A DNA stretch of 64,000 bases from contig NZ_VMNI01000010.1 in NCBI RefSeq assembly GCF_007625205.1, forward strand, positions 1 through 64,000, given 5' to 3'. A program made the translations under genes and the position numbers. Shown one piece after another: positions 45,311 through 55,205 of this stretch. Under the pieces are notes generated by a model that was given only the letters and a program-made list of their open reading frames with translations, did not search any database and was not told the origin of the DNA. Every line of letters starts with the position of its first letter. Position 1 is the first letter of the stretch. The stretch is from Denitromonas ohlonensis. Lineage in GTDB: Bacteria > Pseudomonadota > Gammaproteobacteria > Burkholderiales > Rhodocyclaceae.

Positions 45311-46546
45311 ATGCAGACAACACTCGCAGATTTCATCAAGGACACCGAAGCGGGCCGCGAGGCCGATGCCATCTTGCGCACCTGCGTGCATTGCGGCTTC
45401 TGCACGGCGACGTGCCCGACCTACCAGTTGCTGGGCGACGAGCTCGACGGCCCGCGCGGGCGGATCTACCTCATCAAGCAGATGCTCGAAGGTCAGCCGG
45501 TCACCGAAAAGACCCGGCTGCATCTCGATCGCTGCCTGACCTGCCGCGCCTGCGAAACCACCTGTCCGTCGGGCGTGGCCTACGGCCGGCTGGTCGATCT
45601 GGGGCGCTATATTGTCGAGCAGAAGGTGCCTCGTACCGGTGTGGACAAGGCGGCGCGCTGGTTGCTGCGCGAGTTTGTGCCGCGTCCGCGTCTGTTTGGT
45701 GCCGCGATGAAAATGGGGCGATTGGCGCGCCCGCTATTGCCTAAAGTGCTCGCTGACAAAGTGCCGTTGGCCGCGCCGGCCGGGCGCTGGCCCGAGGCGC
45801 GTCATGCCCGCAAGATGCTGTCGCTGGCCGGCTGTGCGCAGCCGGCCATGGCGCCGGCCATCAACGCGGCGACGGCGCGCGTGCTCGACGCGGTGGGCAT
45901 CTCGCTGGTTCAGCTGGGCGGCACGGGCTGCTGTGGCGCGGTGCGCCATCACCTGAACGACCACGCCGGTGGCAAGGATGACGCACGCCGCAACATCGAC
46001 ACCTGGTGGCCGATGATCGAGGCCGGCGAGATCGAGGCGATCGTGATGACAGCCTCGGGTTGTGGCGTGCAGGTGAAGGACTATGGGCATTTCCTGGCGT
46101 CCGATCCCGCGTATGCGGCCAAGGCCGCGCGGGTCTCGGAATTGACGCGTGATATTGCAGAGGTGCTGGCTGATAAGCTCGATGCACTTGCCGCCTGCCT
46201 GCCGACGCCGCCCGAGTCGCCCACGCCGCTGGCCTTCCATTCGCCCTGCACCTTGCAGCATGGCCTGAAGGTGAAAGGCAAGGTCGAGGCGATTATGGCG
46301 GTGGCGGGCTACGCGCCGACGCCGGTGAAGGATTCGCATCTGTGCTGCGGCTCGGCCGGGACATACTCCCTGTTGCAGCCGACCTTGTCCAAGACCTTGC
46401 GGGACAACAAGCTCACGGCCTTGCAGGCCGGCGGTGCGGCGTGCATTGCGTCGGCCAACATCGGTTGCATCACGCATCTGCAAACCGGCACCGACACGCC
46501 GGTGCAGCACTGGGTCGAGCTGGTCGACGCACGACTGCTTCGCTGA
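45311..46546 (+). CDS. glcF: Glycolate oxidase iron-sulfur subunit GlcF
   Basis: A 411-residue iron-sulfur protein. Two [4Fe-4S] motifs are visible: CVHCGFCTATCPT and CLTCRACETTCPSGV. Two CCG domains follow: GGTGCCGAVRHH and HSPCTLQHG with LCCGSAGTYS. It passes electrons from GlcD/E to the quinone pool. It starts 3 bases after the glcE stop and is the last gene of the operon. The 221-base gap after it (46547-46767) holds only two short inverted repeats (46693-46706 and 46716-46728) and no gene. Confidence 0.94.
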   Translation: MQTTLADFIKDTEAGREADAILRTCVHCGFCTATCPTYQLLGDELDGPRGRIYLIKQMLEGQPVTEKTRLHLDRCLTCRACETTCPSGVAYGRLVDLGRYIVEQKVPRTGVDKAARWLLREFVPRPRLFGAAMKMGRLARPLLPKVLADKVPLAAPAGRWPEARHARKMLSLAGCAQPAMAPAINAATARVLDAVGISLVQLGGTGCCGAVRHHLNDHAGGKDDARRNIDTWWPMIEAGEIEAIVMTASGCGVQVKDYGHFLASDPAYAAKAARVSELTRDIAEVLADKLDALAACLPTPPESPTPLAFHSPCTLQHGLKVKGKVEAIMAVAGYAPTPVKDSHLCCGSAGTYSLLQPTLSKTLRDNKLTALQAGGAACIASANIGCITHLQTGTDTPVQHWVELVDARLLR

Positions 46547-46767
46547 AGCCCCGGGCGGGTGAGGTGTGACACTTTTCACGTTTCACTCGCCAAAGCCCTC
46601 AAGATGCTTCGGGGGCGGCCGTTACTGCGGGGCATGGAGATCGTGCCTGCCGTCGTCCCGCGTTCCGGCGTCCCCCTTTCGAGCGATTGGGTGTGAGCGT
46701 CCTCACGCCCGTCGTCGCGAGTCTCGCGCGAGAACGTGGCCTGTCAGCGTGTGAGCGATCATCTGGC

Positions 46768-47208
46768 TCAGGCTCGGTTGTTGCCGATCAGCATGCTGGC
46801 CTCGGCGTCTGCCACCACTTCCCCATTCTGATTCGTGCATATCCCGGACAGCACCACGATGCCCGCGTCGTGCTGCGGCTTGGGCGTCAATGCGGTCACC
46901 GTCCACGCGATGGTCAAGGTGTCGCCTGCGCGTACCGGCGCCTTGAAGCGCGAGGTATGTTCGAGATAGGCGTGCGCCGTGCCATGAAACAGCATGCCGA
47001 GCGCGGCGGCCATGAACGATGTGGTCAGGTAGCCGTGGGCAATGCGGCCACCGAAGCGGCTGCCCTCGGCCATGTGCTGATTGACATGCAGCGGGTTGAA
47101 ATCGCCAAACAGGCCTGCGCCGAGCACAAGATGCGTTTCGGTCAGTGTCATGCTGCTGTCAAAACATGTGCCGACCGAGATTTCGTTAAATCCGCGTCCA
47201 AGTTGCAT
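46768..47208 (-). CDS. MaoC-like hotdog dehydratase
   Basis: A 146-residue MaoC/R-hydratase-type protein. The hydratase signature GDFNPLHVNQHMAEGSRFGGRIAHGYLTTS carries the catalytic Asp and His. FKAPVRAGDTLTI is the typical second block. It would hydrate or dehydrate acyl-CoA substrates; the exact substrate is unknown. It stands alone between converging glcF and the divergent phosphatase gene. Confidence 0.85.
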   Translation of the reverse strand: MQLGRGFNEISVGTCFDSSMTLTETHLVLGAGLFGDFNPLHVNQHMAEGSRFGGRIAHGYLTTSFMAAALGMLFHGTAHAYLEHTSRFKAPVRAGDTLTIAWTVTALTPKPQHDAGIVVLSGICTNQNGEVVADAEASMLIGNNRA

Positions 47209-47332
47209 GGGCTATGTATTCCGGTAGATGCGAGGTATTTGGCGAAACGATACCATGCAGCCTTGTCGCTTCGCGGCACGATAAAAACAAAGCCCCCATC
47301 AGGGCGATAGAACGGACTTGAACAGCATCCCT

Positions 47333-48112
47333 ATGGCACTCAAGGTTGAAACCTGCGTCGCGCGGCACCAGGGCGATCGCGTCGAACAGCAAGATCGCGT
47401 GGCGATTTTTGGCCACCCCGACAAACCGGGCATGATGATGGCGGTGCTCGCCGATGGCATGGGCGGTCACACGGGTGGCGCGATGGCGGCCGAGCAGGTG
47501 CTGCTCAAGGCGCGACAGAATTTCGAGGCCTTTGCGCCGCGAGAGGAAACGCCCGAGATGCTGCTCACCAGCATCGTCCACGAAAGTCATCTGGTCATCA
47601 AACTCACCCGCTTTACCAGTGAGCAGGATCCGCACAGCACCGCCGTGGCCTTTTTGCTGCAACCCGATCGCGCGGACTGGGTGCATTGCGGCGACTCTCG
47701 CTTCTACCATTATCGTGGTGACCAGGTGATCTACCGCAGCCCCGACCACTCACTGGTTGGCGAGTTGCAGCGCAAAGGCCGACTGGATGAGGCCGGCGCG
47801 CTGACGCACCCGCACCGCAACGTCTTGCTCTCCTGCCTGGGAAGCGATCGCGAACCGCGAGTCGATCTGGCCGGTGTGGCGCCGCTGATCGGCGGCGACA
47901 GTTTCTTGTTGTGCTCGGACGGCCTGTGGGCGTATTTCACTGATCTGGAAATCGGCGAGATCCTGTCCAGCATGAGTGCACGCGATGCCTGCCAGGCGCT
48001 GATCTCCCAGGCGCGCGAACGCGCCAAAGGTGAGGGCGACAATGTGTCGCTGGCGGTGGTGCGGCTGATCGATGTGCCGCCCGAAGCCTCACCGTTGGGG
48101 CAGCTGCACTGA
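47333..48112 (+). CDS. PP2C-family Ser/Thr protein phosphatase
   Basis: A 259-residue PP2C-like phosphatase. The metal-binding motifs are seen in order: VLADGMGGHTGG, HCGDSRFYHYR, LCSDGLW and GEGDNVSLAVV. I start at the ATG at 47333; a TTG 15 bases earlier is open. No protein kinase is next to it, although such phosphatases often partner with Hanks-type kinases. Confidence 0.88.
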   Translation: MALKVETCVARHQGDRVEQQDRVAIFGHPDKPGMMMAVLADGMGGHTGGAMAAEQVLLKARQNFEAFAPREETPEMLLTSIVHESHLVIKLTRFTSEQDPHSTAVAFLLQPDRADWVHCGDSRFYHYRGDQVIYRSPDHSLVGELQRKGRLDEAGALTHPHRNVLLSCLGSDREPRVDLAGVAPLIGGDSFLLCSDGLWAYFTDLEIGEILSSMSARDACQALISQARERAKGEGDNVSLAVVRLIDVPPEASPLGQLH

Positions 48113-48124
48113 GCGTGTCGGGCG

Positions 48125-49210
48125 CTAATTCGGGTCGTCGGTCTTGAGCCACTTCCTGCGCCAGAAAATGGCGGCAAGGACGGTGGCGGTGACGGCCATC
48201 AGGCTGATCGCCAGCCAGAACCCGTCGTGAGCATCGCGCCAGGGCATGTCCTGAAAGTTCATGCCGAAGATGCCGGCGATGAGCGTGGCCGGTAAAAACA
48301 GTGTGGTCAGCACCGCCAGCACCCGGACCTCGAGGTTCAGCCGGTTGCTGACGCTCGATAGATAGATTTCCAGAGCACCACTGAGTACGTCGCGCACGCT
48401 GTCCAGGTCTTCCTGGACATGCATCGTGTGATCGAGCACGTCCCGCAGATAGGGGCGCACCTCGTCCCCAAAAAAACGGCTCTCGCCGCGGTTGAGCGTC
48501 ATCAGCACCTCGCGTAGCGGCGTGATGGCGCGGCGGATGGTCTGCACCTCATGCCGCAATCCGTTGATGGTTCGAAGGATGGCGGGCGTGGGATGGGTGA
48601 GCACGGCGTCTTCGACCGGCGCCGCGGCGGCGTCGAGGCCCTCGATCACCAGAAAATAGCGATCGACGATGCTGTCGATCAAGGCATGGGCGAGGTGGTC
48701 GATCGGCTTGTTGCGCAGTGGGCTGCCAAGCGTGCGCAGTCGCTCGCGGACGGGTTCGAAAACGCCCGTGGATCGCTCCTGGAACGACAGCACGAAGTTG
48801 CGCCCCAGCACCAGGCTGATCTGGTCGGACTCCAGCGTTTTGCTGGCCGCATCCCAGGCAAACAGGCGCACCACACAGAACAGCACATCGCCGTAGTCTT
48901 CGACCTTCGAGCGCTGATGGGTATTGAGGATGTCCTCAAGGATCAGGGGGTGCAGGTTGAACTGCTTGCCCAGGTTGCCCAGCCAGGTGACATCACGCAG
49001 GCCACGCACGTCGAGCCAGGTGAACTCGTGCGGGCCGACGCGCTGGGGCGTCGGTTCGGTGGCGGCGAGCAGCTTCTCGGTGAAGTGCGCGCTGTCGTAG
49101 CTGATCGAGGTTAGCGTGGTGTGATCGGCGCGAACTTCGCCGATATGCACGAGCGTGCCCGGCGGTAAACCGGCTTTCCGACTGTGGGATGTGCTGCGTC
49201 TCTTTTTCAT
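48125..49210 (-). CDS. CorA-family magnesium/divalent cation transporter
   Basis: A 361-residue CorA-type channel. The large cytoplasmic N-terminal funnel domain (residues 1-290) is followed by two C-terminal membrane helices. The pore signature GMNFQDMPW (GMN) follows the first helix (VLTTLFLPATLIAGIFGMNF). The C-terminal tail is short and basic (FWRRKWLK). Its stop is 12 bases from the converging phosphatase stop. Confidence 0.91.
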   Translation of the reverse strand: MKKRRSTSHSRKAGLPPGTLVHIGEVRADHTTLTSISYDSAHFTEKLLAATEPTPQRVGPHEFTWLDVRGLRDVTWLGNLGKQFNLHPLILEDILNTHQRSKVEDYGDVLFCVVRLFAWDAASKTLESDQISLVLGRNFVLSFQERSTGVFEPVRERLRTLGSPLRNKPIDHLAHALIDSIVDRYFLVIEGLDAAAAPVEDAVLTHPTPAILRTINGLRHEVQTIRRAITPLREVLMTLNRGESRFFGDEVRPYLRDVLDHTMHVQEDLDSVRDVLSGALEIYLSSVSNRLNLEVRVLAVLTTLFLPATLIAGIFGMNFQDMPWRDAHDGFWLAISLMAVTATVLAAIFWRRKWLKTDDPN

Positions 49211-49400
49211 GCGGGGGGCTTCGTCCTGGCCTGTGGGCGTGGTACGTTCGCTGTGACAGGTTTTACCATGCTGAGCGATTCAGTATGATAGTCGCCACGG
49301 GGAGCAGTCGCCCATCATGCCGGCCCGAGCTTGGGAGAGGTGCCGCAGCAGAAGATGACCACCCGCAGGTTTGATGTTTTCTGCAAACAGGGAGTTTTAC

Positions 49401-50525
49401 ATGCCATTAGTCATTGGTATTGCGGCGGAAACGACGCCTGGAGAGCGAAGGCTCTCCGTCGTTCCGGACGTGGTCAAAAAGTATCTCGCATTGGGCGCTG
49501 AAGTCGTCATGCAAAAAGGCGCCGGTATTCCCGCGCACTTTCGCGACGAAGCCTTCGAGTCGGTCACTTGGGTCGACGAAGATGTCGACGTCTGTGCTGC
49601 CGCCGACATTCTGCTCGGTGTTCAGCCGCCGTCGCTCAAGCGCATCGGCAAGCTCAAACCCGGTGCCGTGGTGCTCGGATTCCTCCAGCCGTGGTTCGAC
49701 GCCAAGCGCGCCGAGCGGATGATGGAAAAGAACATCACCTCTTTCGCGCTGGAGTTGTTGCCGCGCATCAGCCGTTCACAAAGCATGGACGGGCTGTCCT
49801 CGCAGGCGGCCGTCGCCGGCTACGAGTGCGCGCTGATCGCGGCGGACCATTCGCCCAAGTTTTTCCCCATGCTCACCTATGCGGCGGGCACCATCCGTCC
49901 GGCCAAGGTGCTGGTGATCGGCGCTGGTGTGGCTGGTCTGCAAGCCATTGCCACCGCGCGGCGTATCGGCGCCATGGTTGAAGCCTACGACGTGCGCCCC
50001 GAAACCCGTGAGCAGATCGAATCGCTGGGTGCCAAATTTGTCGACACCGGCGTGTCGGCGGCCGGTCTGGGCGGCTATGCCCGTGAGTTGACCGACGAAG
50101 AAAAAGGCAAGCAGGCCGAAAAACTGGCCAAAGCGGTGTCGCAGTGCGATGCACTCATCACCACGGCCGCCATTCCGGGCCGCAAGGCGCCGGTGATCAT
50201 CACCGCCGCCATGGTCGCCGGCATGAAGCCGGGCGCGGTGGTGGTCGACATGGCCGCCGAGAGCGGTGGCAACGTCGAAGGCACGGTGGCGGGCGAGAAG
50301 ACCTGGATCAACGACGTTCTCGTCGTTGGTCCGACGCACATCACCAGCCGCATGCCGGTGCACGCCTCCGAGATGTACGCCAAGAACCTGTTCAACTTCA
50401 TCAGCCCCTTCATCAAGGACGGCGTGTTGACGATGGATTGGGAAGACGAGGTGATGGCCGGTTGCTGCCTGACCCACGACGGGCAACTGCGCCACGCAGG
50501 TGTCAAACAGATTCTCGGCCTGTAA
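49401..50525 (+). CDS. pntAA: NAD(P) transhydrogenase subunit alpha part 1
   Basis: A 374-residue domain I protein (NAD(H)-binding). IGIAAETTPGERRLSVVPDVVKKY at the start, RSQSMDGLSSQAAVAGYECALIA and KVLVIGAGVAGLQAIATARRIGAMVEAYDVRPE are the family blocks. In E. coli this is fused to the membrane part as PntA; here the split form is present (AA, AB, B). The enzyme couples proton flow to transfer of hydride from NADH to NADP+. The ATG at 49401 is preceded by GGGAG. Confidence 0.94.
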   Translation: MPLVIGIAAETTPGERRLSVVPDVVKKYLALGAEVVMQKGAGIPAHFRDEAFESVTWVDEDVDVCAAADILLGVQPPSLKRIGKLKPGAVVLGFLQPWFDAKRAERMMEKNITSFALELLPRISRSQSMDGLSSQAAVAGYECALIAADHSPKFFPMLTYAAGTIRPAKVLVIGAGVAGLQAIATARRIGAMVEAYDVRPETREQIESLGAKFVDTGVSAAGLGGYARELTDEEKGKQAEKLAKAVSQCDALITTAAIPGRKAPVIITAAMVAGMKPGAVVVDMAAESGGNVEGTVAGEKTWINDVLVVGPTHITSRMPVHASEMYAKNLFNFISPFIKDGVLTMDWEDEVMAGCCLTHDGQLRHAGVKQILGL

Positions 50526-50540
50526 CCGGAGGGTACGATC

Positions 50541-50840
50541 ATGGAAGGCATTGTCTATCTATACGTTTTCGTGCTGGCGGCATTCACCGGTTACGAAGTC
50601 ATTTCGCGTGTGCCCGTTATTCTGCACACCCCACTCATGTCCGGCTCCAACTTCATTCACGGCGTGGTGCTGATCGGCGCCATGGTGGTGATGGGGCACG
50701 CTGACCCCGACAGCCCGCTGCAACTGACGCTCGGCTTCTTCGCCGTGTTGCTCGGCGCAGCCAACGCGGCCGGCGGTTATGTGGTCACCGAGCGCATGCT
50801 CGCGATGTTCAAAGCGGGCAAGAAGAAGGGGGCCGAATAA
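50541..50840 (+). CDS. pntAB: NAD(P) transhydrogenase subunit alpha part 2
   Basis: A 99-residue membrane subunit with three helices: YLYVFVLAAFTGYEVI, PLMSGSNFIHGVVLIGAMVVM and LTLGFFAVLLGAANAAGGYVV. The SNFIHG motif is conserved in this part of the proton path. It overlaps pntB by one base (TAATG). Confidence 0.93.
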   Translation: MEGIVYLYVFVLAAFTGYEVISRVPVILHTPLMSGSNFIHGVVLIGAMVVMGHADPDSPLQLTLGFFAVLLGAANAAGGYVVTERMLAMFKAGKKKGAE

Positions 50841-52210
50841 TGAAGTGGTTCATTGATATTTCCTATGTCGCCGTGGCCGTGGTGTTCGTCCTCGGCCTGA
50901 AGGCGATGAGTTCCCCTGCGACCGCCCGCAAAGGCATCGTCTGGGCCGGTTGGGCGATGATCGCCGCGACGCTTGTCACCTTGTTCTGGCCGGGCATGCA
51001 GAACTTTGCGCTGATGATCGTCGCGATGGTGATCGGCGGTTCCGTGGCATGGTGGTCGGGCAAGAACGTGGCCATGACCGACATGCCGCAGATGGTCGCC
51101 ATCTACAACGGCATGGGCGGTGGCGCGGCGGCGGCGATTGCCGCGGTGGAGTTCGCGCGAGGCGAGATGCACGGCGGCATGGTGGCGCTGCTGGCGGTGC
51201 TTGGCGCCTTGATCGGCTCGGTGGCCTTCTCCGGCTCCTGCGTGGCCTACGCCAAGCTGCAAGGCATCATGAAGAAGGCGTATCGCTTCCCGATGCAGAA
51301 CCAGCTCAACGTCGGTCTGGCGGCGGTGGTCGGCATTCTCGGCCTGGCCATCGTCACCGCCACCGATCCGGATGGCTGGGCGATCGTGCTGTTCTTTGTG
51401 CTGTCGCTGGCGCTCGGCGTCATCGTCACCAGTCCGATCGGCGGTGCCGACATGCCGGTGGTGATCTCGCTGCTCAACGCCTTCACCGGTCTGGCCGTGG
51501 GCTTCGAGGGCTATGTGCTGGGCAATCCGGCGCTGGTTGTGGCGGGTATCGTGGTCGGCGCGTCCGGCACCTTGCTCACCCAGTTGATGGCCAAGGCCAT
51601 GAACCGGCCCATTACCAACGTGTTGTTCACCCCGATGACGGGTGAGGCGCAGGAAGGTGAGGCAATTGAAGGCTCGATGCGCGAAATGGGCGCACTTGAT
51701 GCTGCCGCCACCATGCGCTACGCCAACAAGGTCATCATCGTGCCGGGTTACGGTATGGCGGTGGCCGGTGCGCAGCACAAGGTCTGGGAAATGAGCCAGT
51801 TGCTTGAAGAGGCGGGCGTCGAAGTGGTGTTTGCCATCCACCCGGTGGCCGGGCGTATGCCGGGACACATGAACGTGCTGCTGGCCGAAGCCGGTGTGCC
51901 TTACGATAAAATCTTCGACCTGGAAGAAATCAACGCCGAGTTCAGCCTGTCGGACGTGGCCTTGGTCATTGGTGCCAACGATGTGGTTAACCCCACGGCG
52001 CGTACCGACAAGTCCAGCCCGATCTACGGCATGCCGATTCTCAATGCCGATCAGGCGCAGAACGTGATCGTCATCAAGCGCGGCAAGGGCACGGGTTACT
52101 CGGGTATCGAGAACGCACTGTTCTACAAAGAAAACTGCAGCATGCTCTACGGCTCGGCGCAGCAGGCCGTGGGCGAGATCATCTCCCATGTGAAGTCGAT
52201 GGAAGGCTGA
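50840..52210 (+). CDS. pntB: NAD(P) transhydrogenase subunit beta
   Basis: A 456-residue PntB. The N-terminal half has about eight membrane helices (for example GSVAFSGSCVAYAKLQG and ADMPVVISLLNAFTGLAVGFEG); the C-terminal domain III binds NADP(H), with IIVPGYGMAVAGAQH and FAIHPVAGRMPGHMNVLLAEA. A hairpin terminator closes the operon. Confidence 0.95.
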   Translation: MKWFIDISYVAVAVVFVLGLKAMSSPATARKGIVWAGWAMIAATLVTLFWPGMQNFALMIVAMVIGGSVAWWSGKNVAMTDMPQMVAIYNGMGGGAAAAIAAVEFARGEMHGGMVALLAVLGALIGSVAFSGSCVAYAKLQGIMKKAYRFPMQNQLNVGLAAVVGILGLAIVTATDPDGWAIVLFFVLSLALGVIVTSPIGGADMPVVISLLNAFTGLAVGFEGYVLGNPALVVAGIVVGASGTLLTQLMAKAMNRPITNVLFTPMTGEAQEGEAIEGSMREMGALDAAATMRYANKVIIVPGYGMAVAGAQHKVWEMSQLLEEAGVEVVFAIHPVAGRMPGHMNVLLAEAGVPYDKIFDLEEINAEFSLSDVALVIGANDVVNPTARTDKSSPIYGMPILNADQAQNVIVIKRGKGTGYSGIENALFYKENCSMLYGSAQQAVGEIISHVKSMEG

Positions 52211-52235
52211 TTCTCCGCGCCAGAGTGATTTGAAG

Positions 52236-52259
52236 CGCCTCCCTTCGGGGAGGCGTTTT
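52236..52259 (+). terminator. Intrinsic terminator of the pnt operon
   Basis: CGCCTCCC-TTCG-GGGAGGCG forms an 8-bp stem followed by TTTTC, 25 bases after the pntB stop. Confidence 0.85.
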
Positions 52260-52380
52260 CAGTCAACCTGGACACTGTAGTTGGGCGCGCCCGATTGCGT
52301 GCCTGGCGGTCGGCACCGAAACAGTCAATACCCACCATTGCCTCCCAAGACCGGCAAGCGGTCAACTGCGGTTTTCAGGT

Positions 52381-55044
52381 CTATAGCAGCTGGGCGAAAT
52401 CGTCGGGTGCGAGCGGGGCAGCGAACAGTCGCCCCTGCTGGCGATGGCAGCCGAGGGCGAGCAGGGCGTCTTGTTGTTCAATGGATTCGACGCCGACCGC
52501 CTGCAGGCGCAAACCCAGCGCGGCCGACGCGGCAAGGGTCGCGGCGAGGACGCTGTGGTTGTCGGCATTGGCCATATCGCGAATCAGCGAGCGGTCCAGT
52601 TTGAGTCGATGGACCGGGCGCTGGCGAAGCCGGGCGAGCGGCAGCGGCGTGGCGCCGACGCCGGTGATGGCGAGGCGCACCCCGGCGTTGTCGAGGGCGT
52701 ACAGCGCTTTGATCAGATCGCCGTGGTCCTGCGTCAAGCAGCTTTCGGGCAGATTCAGTTCGATGGCGCTGGCCGGCAAGCCGGTTTCGGCGAGCACTTC
52801 GAGTAAGGTTTCTTGCAGGCGCCCGTATGTCAGCATGTGCTCGGTGGCACCAATGGCGACGGGGATCGTCTGCCCGGCCTGGTGCCATTCGGCCGCGTGC
52901 CCGCACACCATCCGCAGGGCTTGGCGGCCGATTTCCAGGTCAAGTCCGGCACTTTGTGCAATGGGGAGAAACTGATGGGCCGGGACGAGGCCCATGTCGG
53001 GATGCTGCCAGCGAAGGAGCGCCTCGGCGGCAATGATGCATCCGGTCTGCGCGTCCACCACGGGCTGAAAGTACATGGCCAGTTCATCGCGCTCAAGGGC
53101 GTGCGCGAGTGAGCGCTCGAGTGCGGCTTGTTCGAAGCTTGCCGTGTTGAGTTCGTCCGTATGAAAGCGGACGGCGCCGGGGCCTTCGAGGCGCGCGCGC
53201 TCGAGTGCGGCCGAGGCCAGTGCGCACAGCTCGTCAAAATCGGCGCCGTCGCCGGGAAACACCGCCGCACCGAGGCTGGCGGTGAGCGTCACGGATACCT
53301 GGCCTGCCTTGAAGGGCGCCTTGATGGCGTCGTGCAAGGCGTGGACTTCGCGCGTGACGTCACTGAGCAGCTCGACGCCATGAATCAGGGCGAGAAAGCG
53401 ATCGCTGCCCACACGCGCCAGTTGAATGCGCGGGCTGCATTGACGGATGCGGGTGGCGAATTGCTGCAGCACCTGATCGCCCAGCGCGGTGCCGTGGGCG
53501 GTGTTGATCTGCTTGAACTGGTCGATGTCCACAAAGGCCAGCGCCAGATGCTGCTGTTTTCGCAGCGCGCCGGGGGTGAGTTCGGTGAATCGCGCCCGAA
53601 TGAAATGGGCCTTGGGCAAGCCGGTCATCGCGTCGTGATTGACCAGATAGTCGCTGCGCGCTTCGGCTTGCTTGCGGGCGGAGAGATCGCTGAACAGCCC
53701 GATGTGGGCCACGGTGGCACCGTCGGCGCTGTGCACGCTGTTGAACGACAGCCATTCCGGGAAGGCTTCGCCCTTGCGGTTGCGCAGCCAGAACTCGCCT
53801 TGCCAGGCCTGATGGGCGCCAAGGCTGCTCTGCAAACGCTCAAAAAACGCATCGTCCTGCCGGCCACTGGCGGCGTCGGCGAGTGGCTTGCCGCGCAAGG
53901 CGTGGATGTCGAGTCCGGTCAGCGTGGCGAAGGCGGTATTGATCGACAGGATTTTGTGTTCGGCGTCGGTCACGATAACCGCACGCGCATTGGTGCTGAA
54001 GATGTCGAAATCGACCGGCGAAGCCGATGCGCTGGCGCCGCCGTGGACGATCAGCCATTCGCTGTGGGCGCCGTCGAGGGCCTGGGCCTGAGTGTGTGCG
54101 CTGAAGGCCTTGCCGCCGCCCAGCCACTGCCAGTTGCCGCTCACAAGCGTGCTGACGGTGTCGCTGCGAAGTGTCGACAGGCGCATGCCGATCAGTGCCG
54201 AGCGTTCCCGGCCGTGCATCGTGGCAGCCATGTCGTTGGCGGCGAGGATGGTGTGGTCGCTGCCGCGCACGACGAGCATGGCCTGGGGGGCATGGCGAAA
54301 CACCTGACTGGCGCGGGTGTCCACCGCGGCGACCGGCGAGGATGCGCTCAGCAGCAGCACCTGCCAGCCGGGTTCCGGCCCCGCCAGCAGGCGACCGTGC
54401 ATGGCCGGGGCGCCATCGGTGGGCGTGACGGTGACCGGCCCGGATTCGCGGGCGGGGTCACTGATTGTGCATAGTGCCGATAACGGGAGTCCGGTGAGGG
54501 CGCCGCCTTCGCGCGAGAAACGACGGCGGGCCGGCGCGTTGGCGGCCATGATCTTGCCGCGGGCATCGACAACCAGCGCCGCCTGGTCGAGCGCGGCGGC
54601 GAGGCGCGGCCAGACGGCGTCGGCGGCGCGTTGCACATTGGGGGTGAGACCGGTGACCGGGTCGGGGCTGAGGATCAGGGCATGCACGCCGGGCCGGATA
54701 CGCGCGGCGGCGACATAGCTCAGATCGCGCTCGCGCCCGCCGGGCAGGCCGACCCGCAGGCTGCCGCGCATCTCGCCCTGGATGAACAGGGCGCCGCGGG
54801 CCTTGAGGAAAGCGCGCTCAGTCGGGAAGAGCGAGGACAGCGGTTGGCCGGCCAGGTCGCGGTAGCTGCGCTCCAGCAAGCGACAGACGGCGCTGTTGAC
54901 CTCCAGGATCGTTTCGTCGCTGGCGATGATCAGCCCCTCGTTCATGAGTTCGAACAAGGACAGATACAAGCCGGCTTCGGCCCCTTCGGTCAGGTCGGGG
55001 ACGAAAAGATCGTCGGGTTCTCGGGGCACGGGAGCCAGTTCCAT
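52381..55044 (-). CDS. PAS-GGDEF-EAL protein with both output domains degenerate
   Basis: An 887-residue cytoplasmic sensor with no membrane helix. At least three PAS-type modules fill residues 25-470 (for example IIASDETILEVNSAVCRLLERS and IVTDAEHKILSINTAFATLTGL). The GGDEF domain (475-645) has GSDRF at 546-550 and no RxxD site, so synthesis of c-di-GMP is doubtful. The EAL domain (from about 650) keeps EAL at 674-676, but the catalytic DDFG is ITGVG (793-797) and the AEGVE motif is AVGVE, so the phosphodiesterase should be inactive. It is likely a signal-binding or scaffold protein. It is monocistronic. Confidence 0.87.
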   Translation of the reverse strand: MELAPVPREPDDLFVPDLTEGAEAGLYLSLFELMNEGLIIASDETILEVNSAVCRLLERSYRDLAGQPLSSLFPTERAFLKARGALFIQGEMRGSLRVGLPGGRERDLSYVAAARIRPGVHALILSPDPVTGLTPNVQRAADAVWPRLAAALDQAALVVDARGKIMAANAPARRRFSREGGALTGLPLSALCTISDPARESGPVTVTPTDGAPAMHGRLLAGPEPGWQVLLLSASSPVAAVDTRASQVFRHAPQAMLVVRGSDHTILAANDMAATMHGRERSALIGMRLSTLRSDTVSTLVSGNWQWLGGGKAFSAHTQAQALDGAHSEWLIVHGGASASASPVDFDIFSTNARAVIVTDAEHKILSINTAFATLTGLDIHALRGKPLADAASGRQDDAFFERLQSSLGAHQAWQGEFWLRNRKGEAFPEWLSFNSVHSADGATVAHIGLFSDLSARKQAEARSDYLVNHDAMTGLPKAHFIRARFTELTPGALRKQQHLALAFVDIDQFKQINTAHGTALGDQVLQQFATRIRQCSPRIQLARVGSDRFLALIHGVELLSDVTREVHALHDAIKAPFKAGQVSVTLTASLGAAVFPGDGADFDELCALASAALERARLEGPGAVRFHTDELNTASFEQAALERSLAHALERDELAMYFQPVVDAQTGCIIAAEALLRWQHPDMGLVPAHQFLPIAQSAGLDLEIGRQALRMVCGHAAEWHQAGQTIPVAIGATEHMLTYGRLQETLLEVLAETGLPASAIELNLPESCLTQDHGDLIKALYALDNAGVRLAITGVGATPLPLARLRQRPVHRLKLDRSLIRDMANADNHSVLAATLAASAALGLRLQAVGVESIEQQDALLALGCHRQQGRLFAAPLAPDDFAQLL

Positions 55045-55155
55045 CGGCAGCCTGGATGAGGGTGATCGGGATGCTCACCATCATATCGACCTGTCGCGGT
55101 GGATCTTGACTTTGAAAGGGGGGCGTTTCCCCCTCTGTTTGTTCGTTTCAGCGCG

Positions 55156-55179
55156 GGCCCGTCTGCGGACAGACGGGCC
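55156..55179. terminator. Strong hairpin downstream of rhlE
   Basis: GGCCCGTCTG-CGGA-CAGACGGGCC is a perfect 10-bp stem with a 4-base loop, 27 bases past the rhlE stop. There is no T run after it on the minus strand, so it may act as a mRNA 3' stabiliser or a weak terminator. Confidence 0.5.
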
Positions 55180-55205
55180 ATAAAATGGCTGAAAGCCTTG
55201 TGGGC

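Noticed and set aside
46547-46767. Gap after glcF with two inverted repeats as a small RNA gene
   Set aside because: The two short palindromes (46693-46706 and 46716-46728) are not followed by T runs and no promoter is visible, so an RNA gene cannot be supported.
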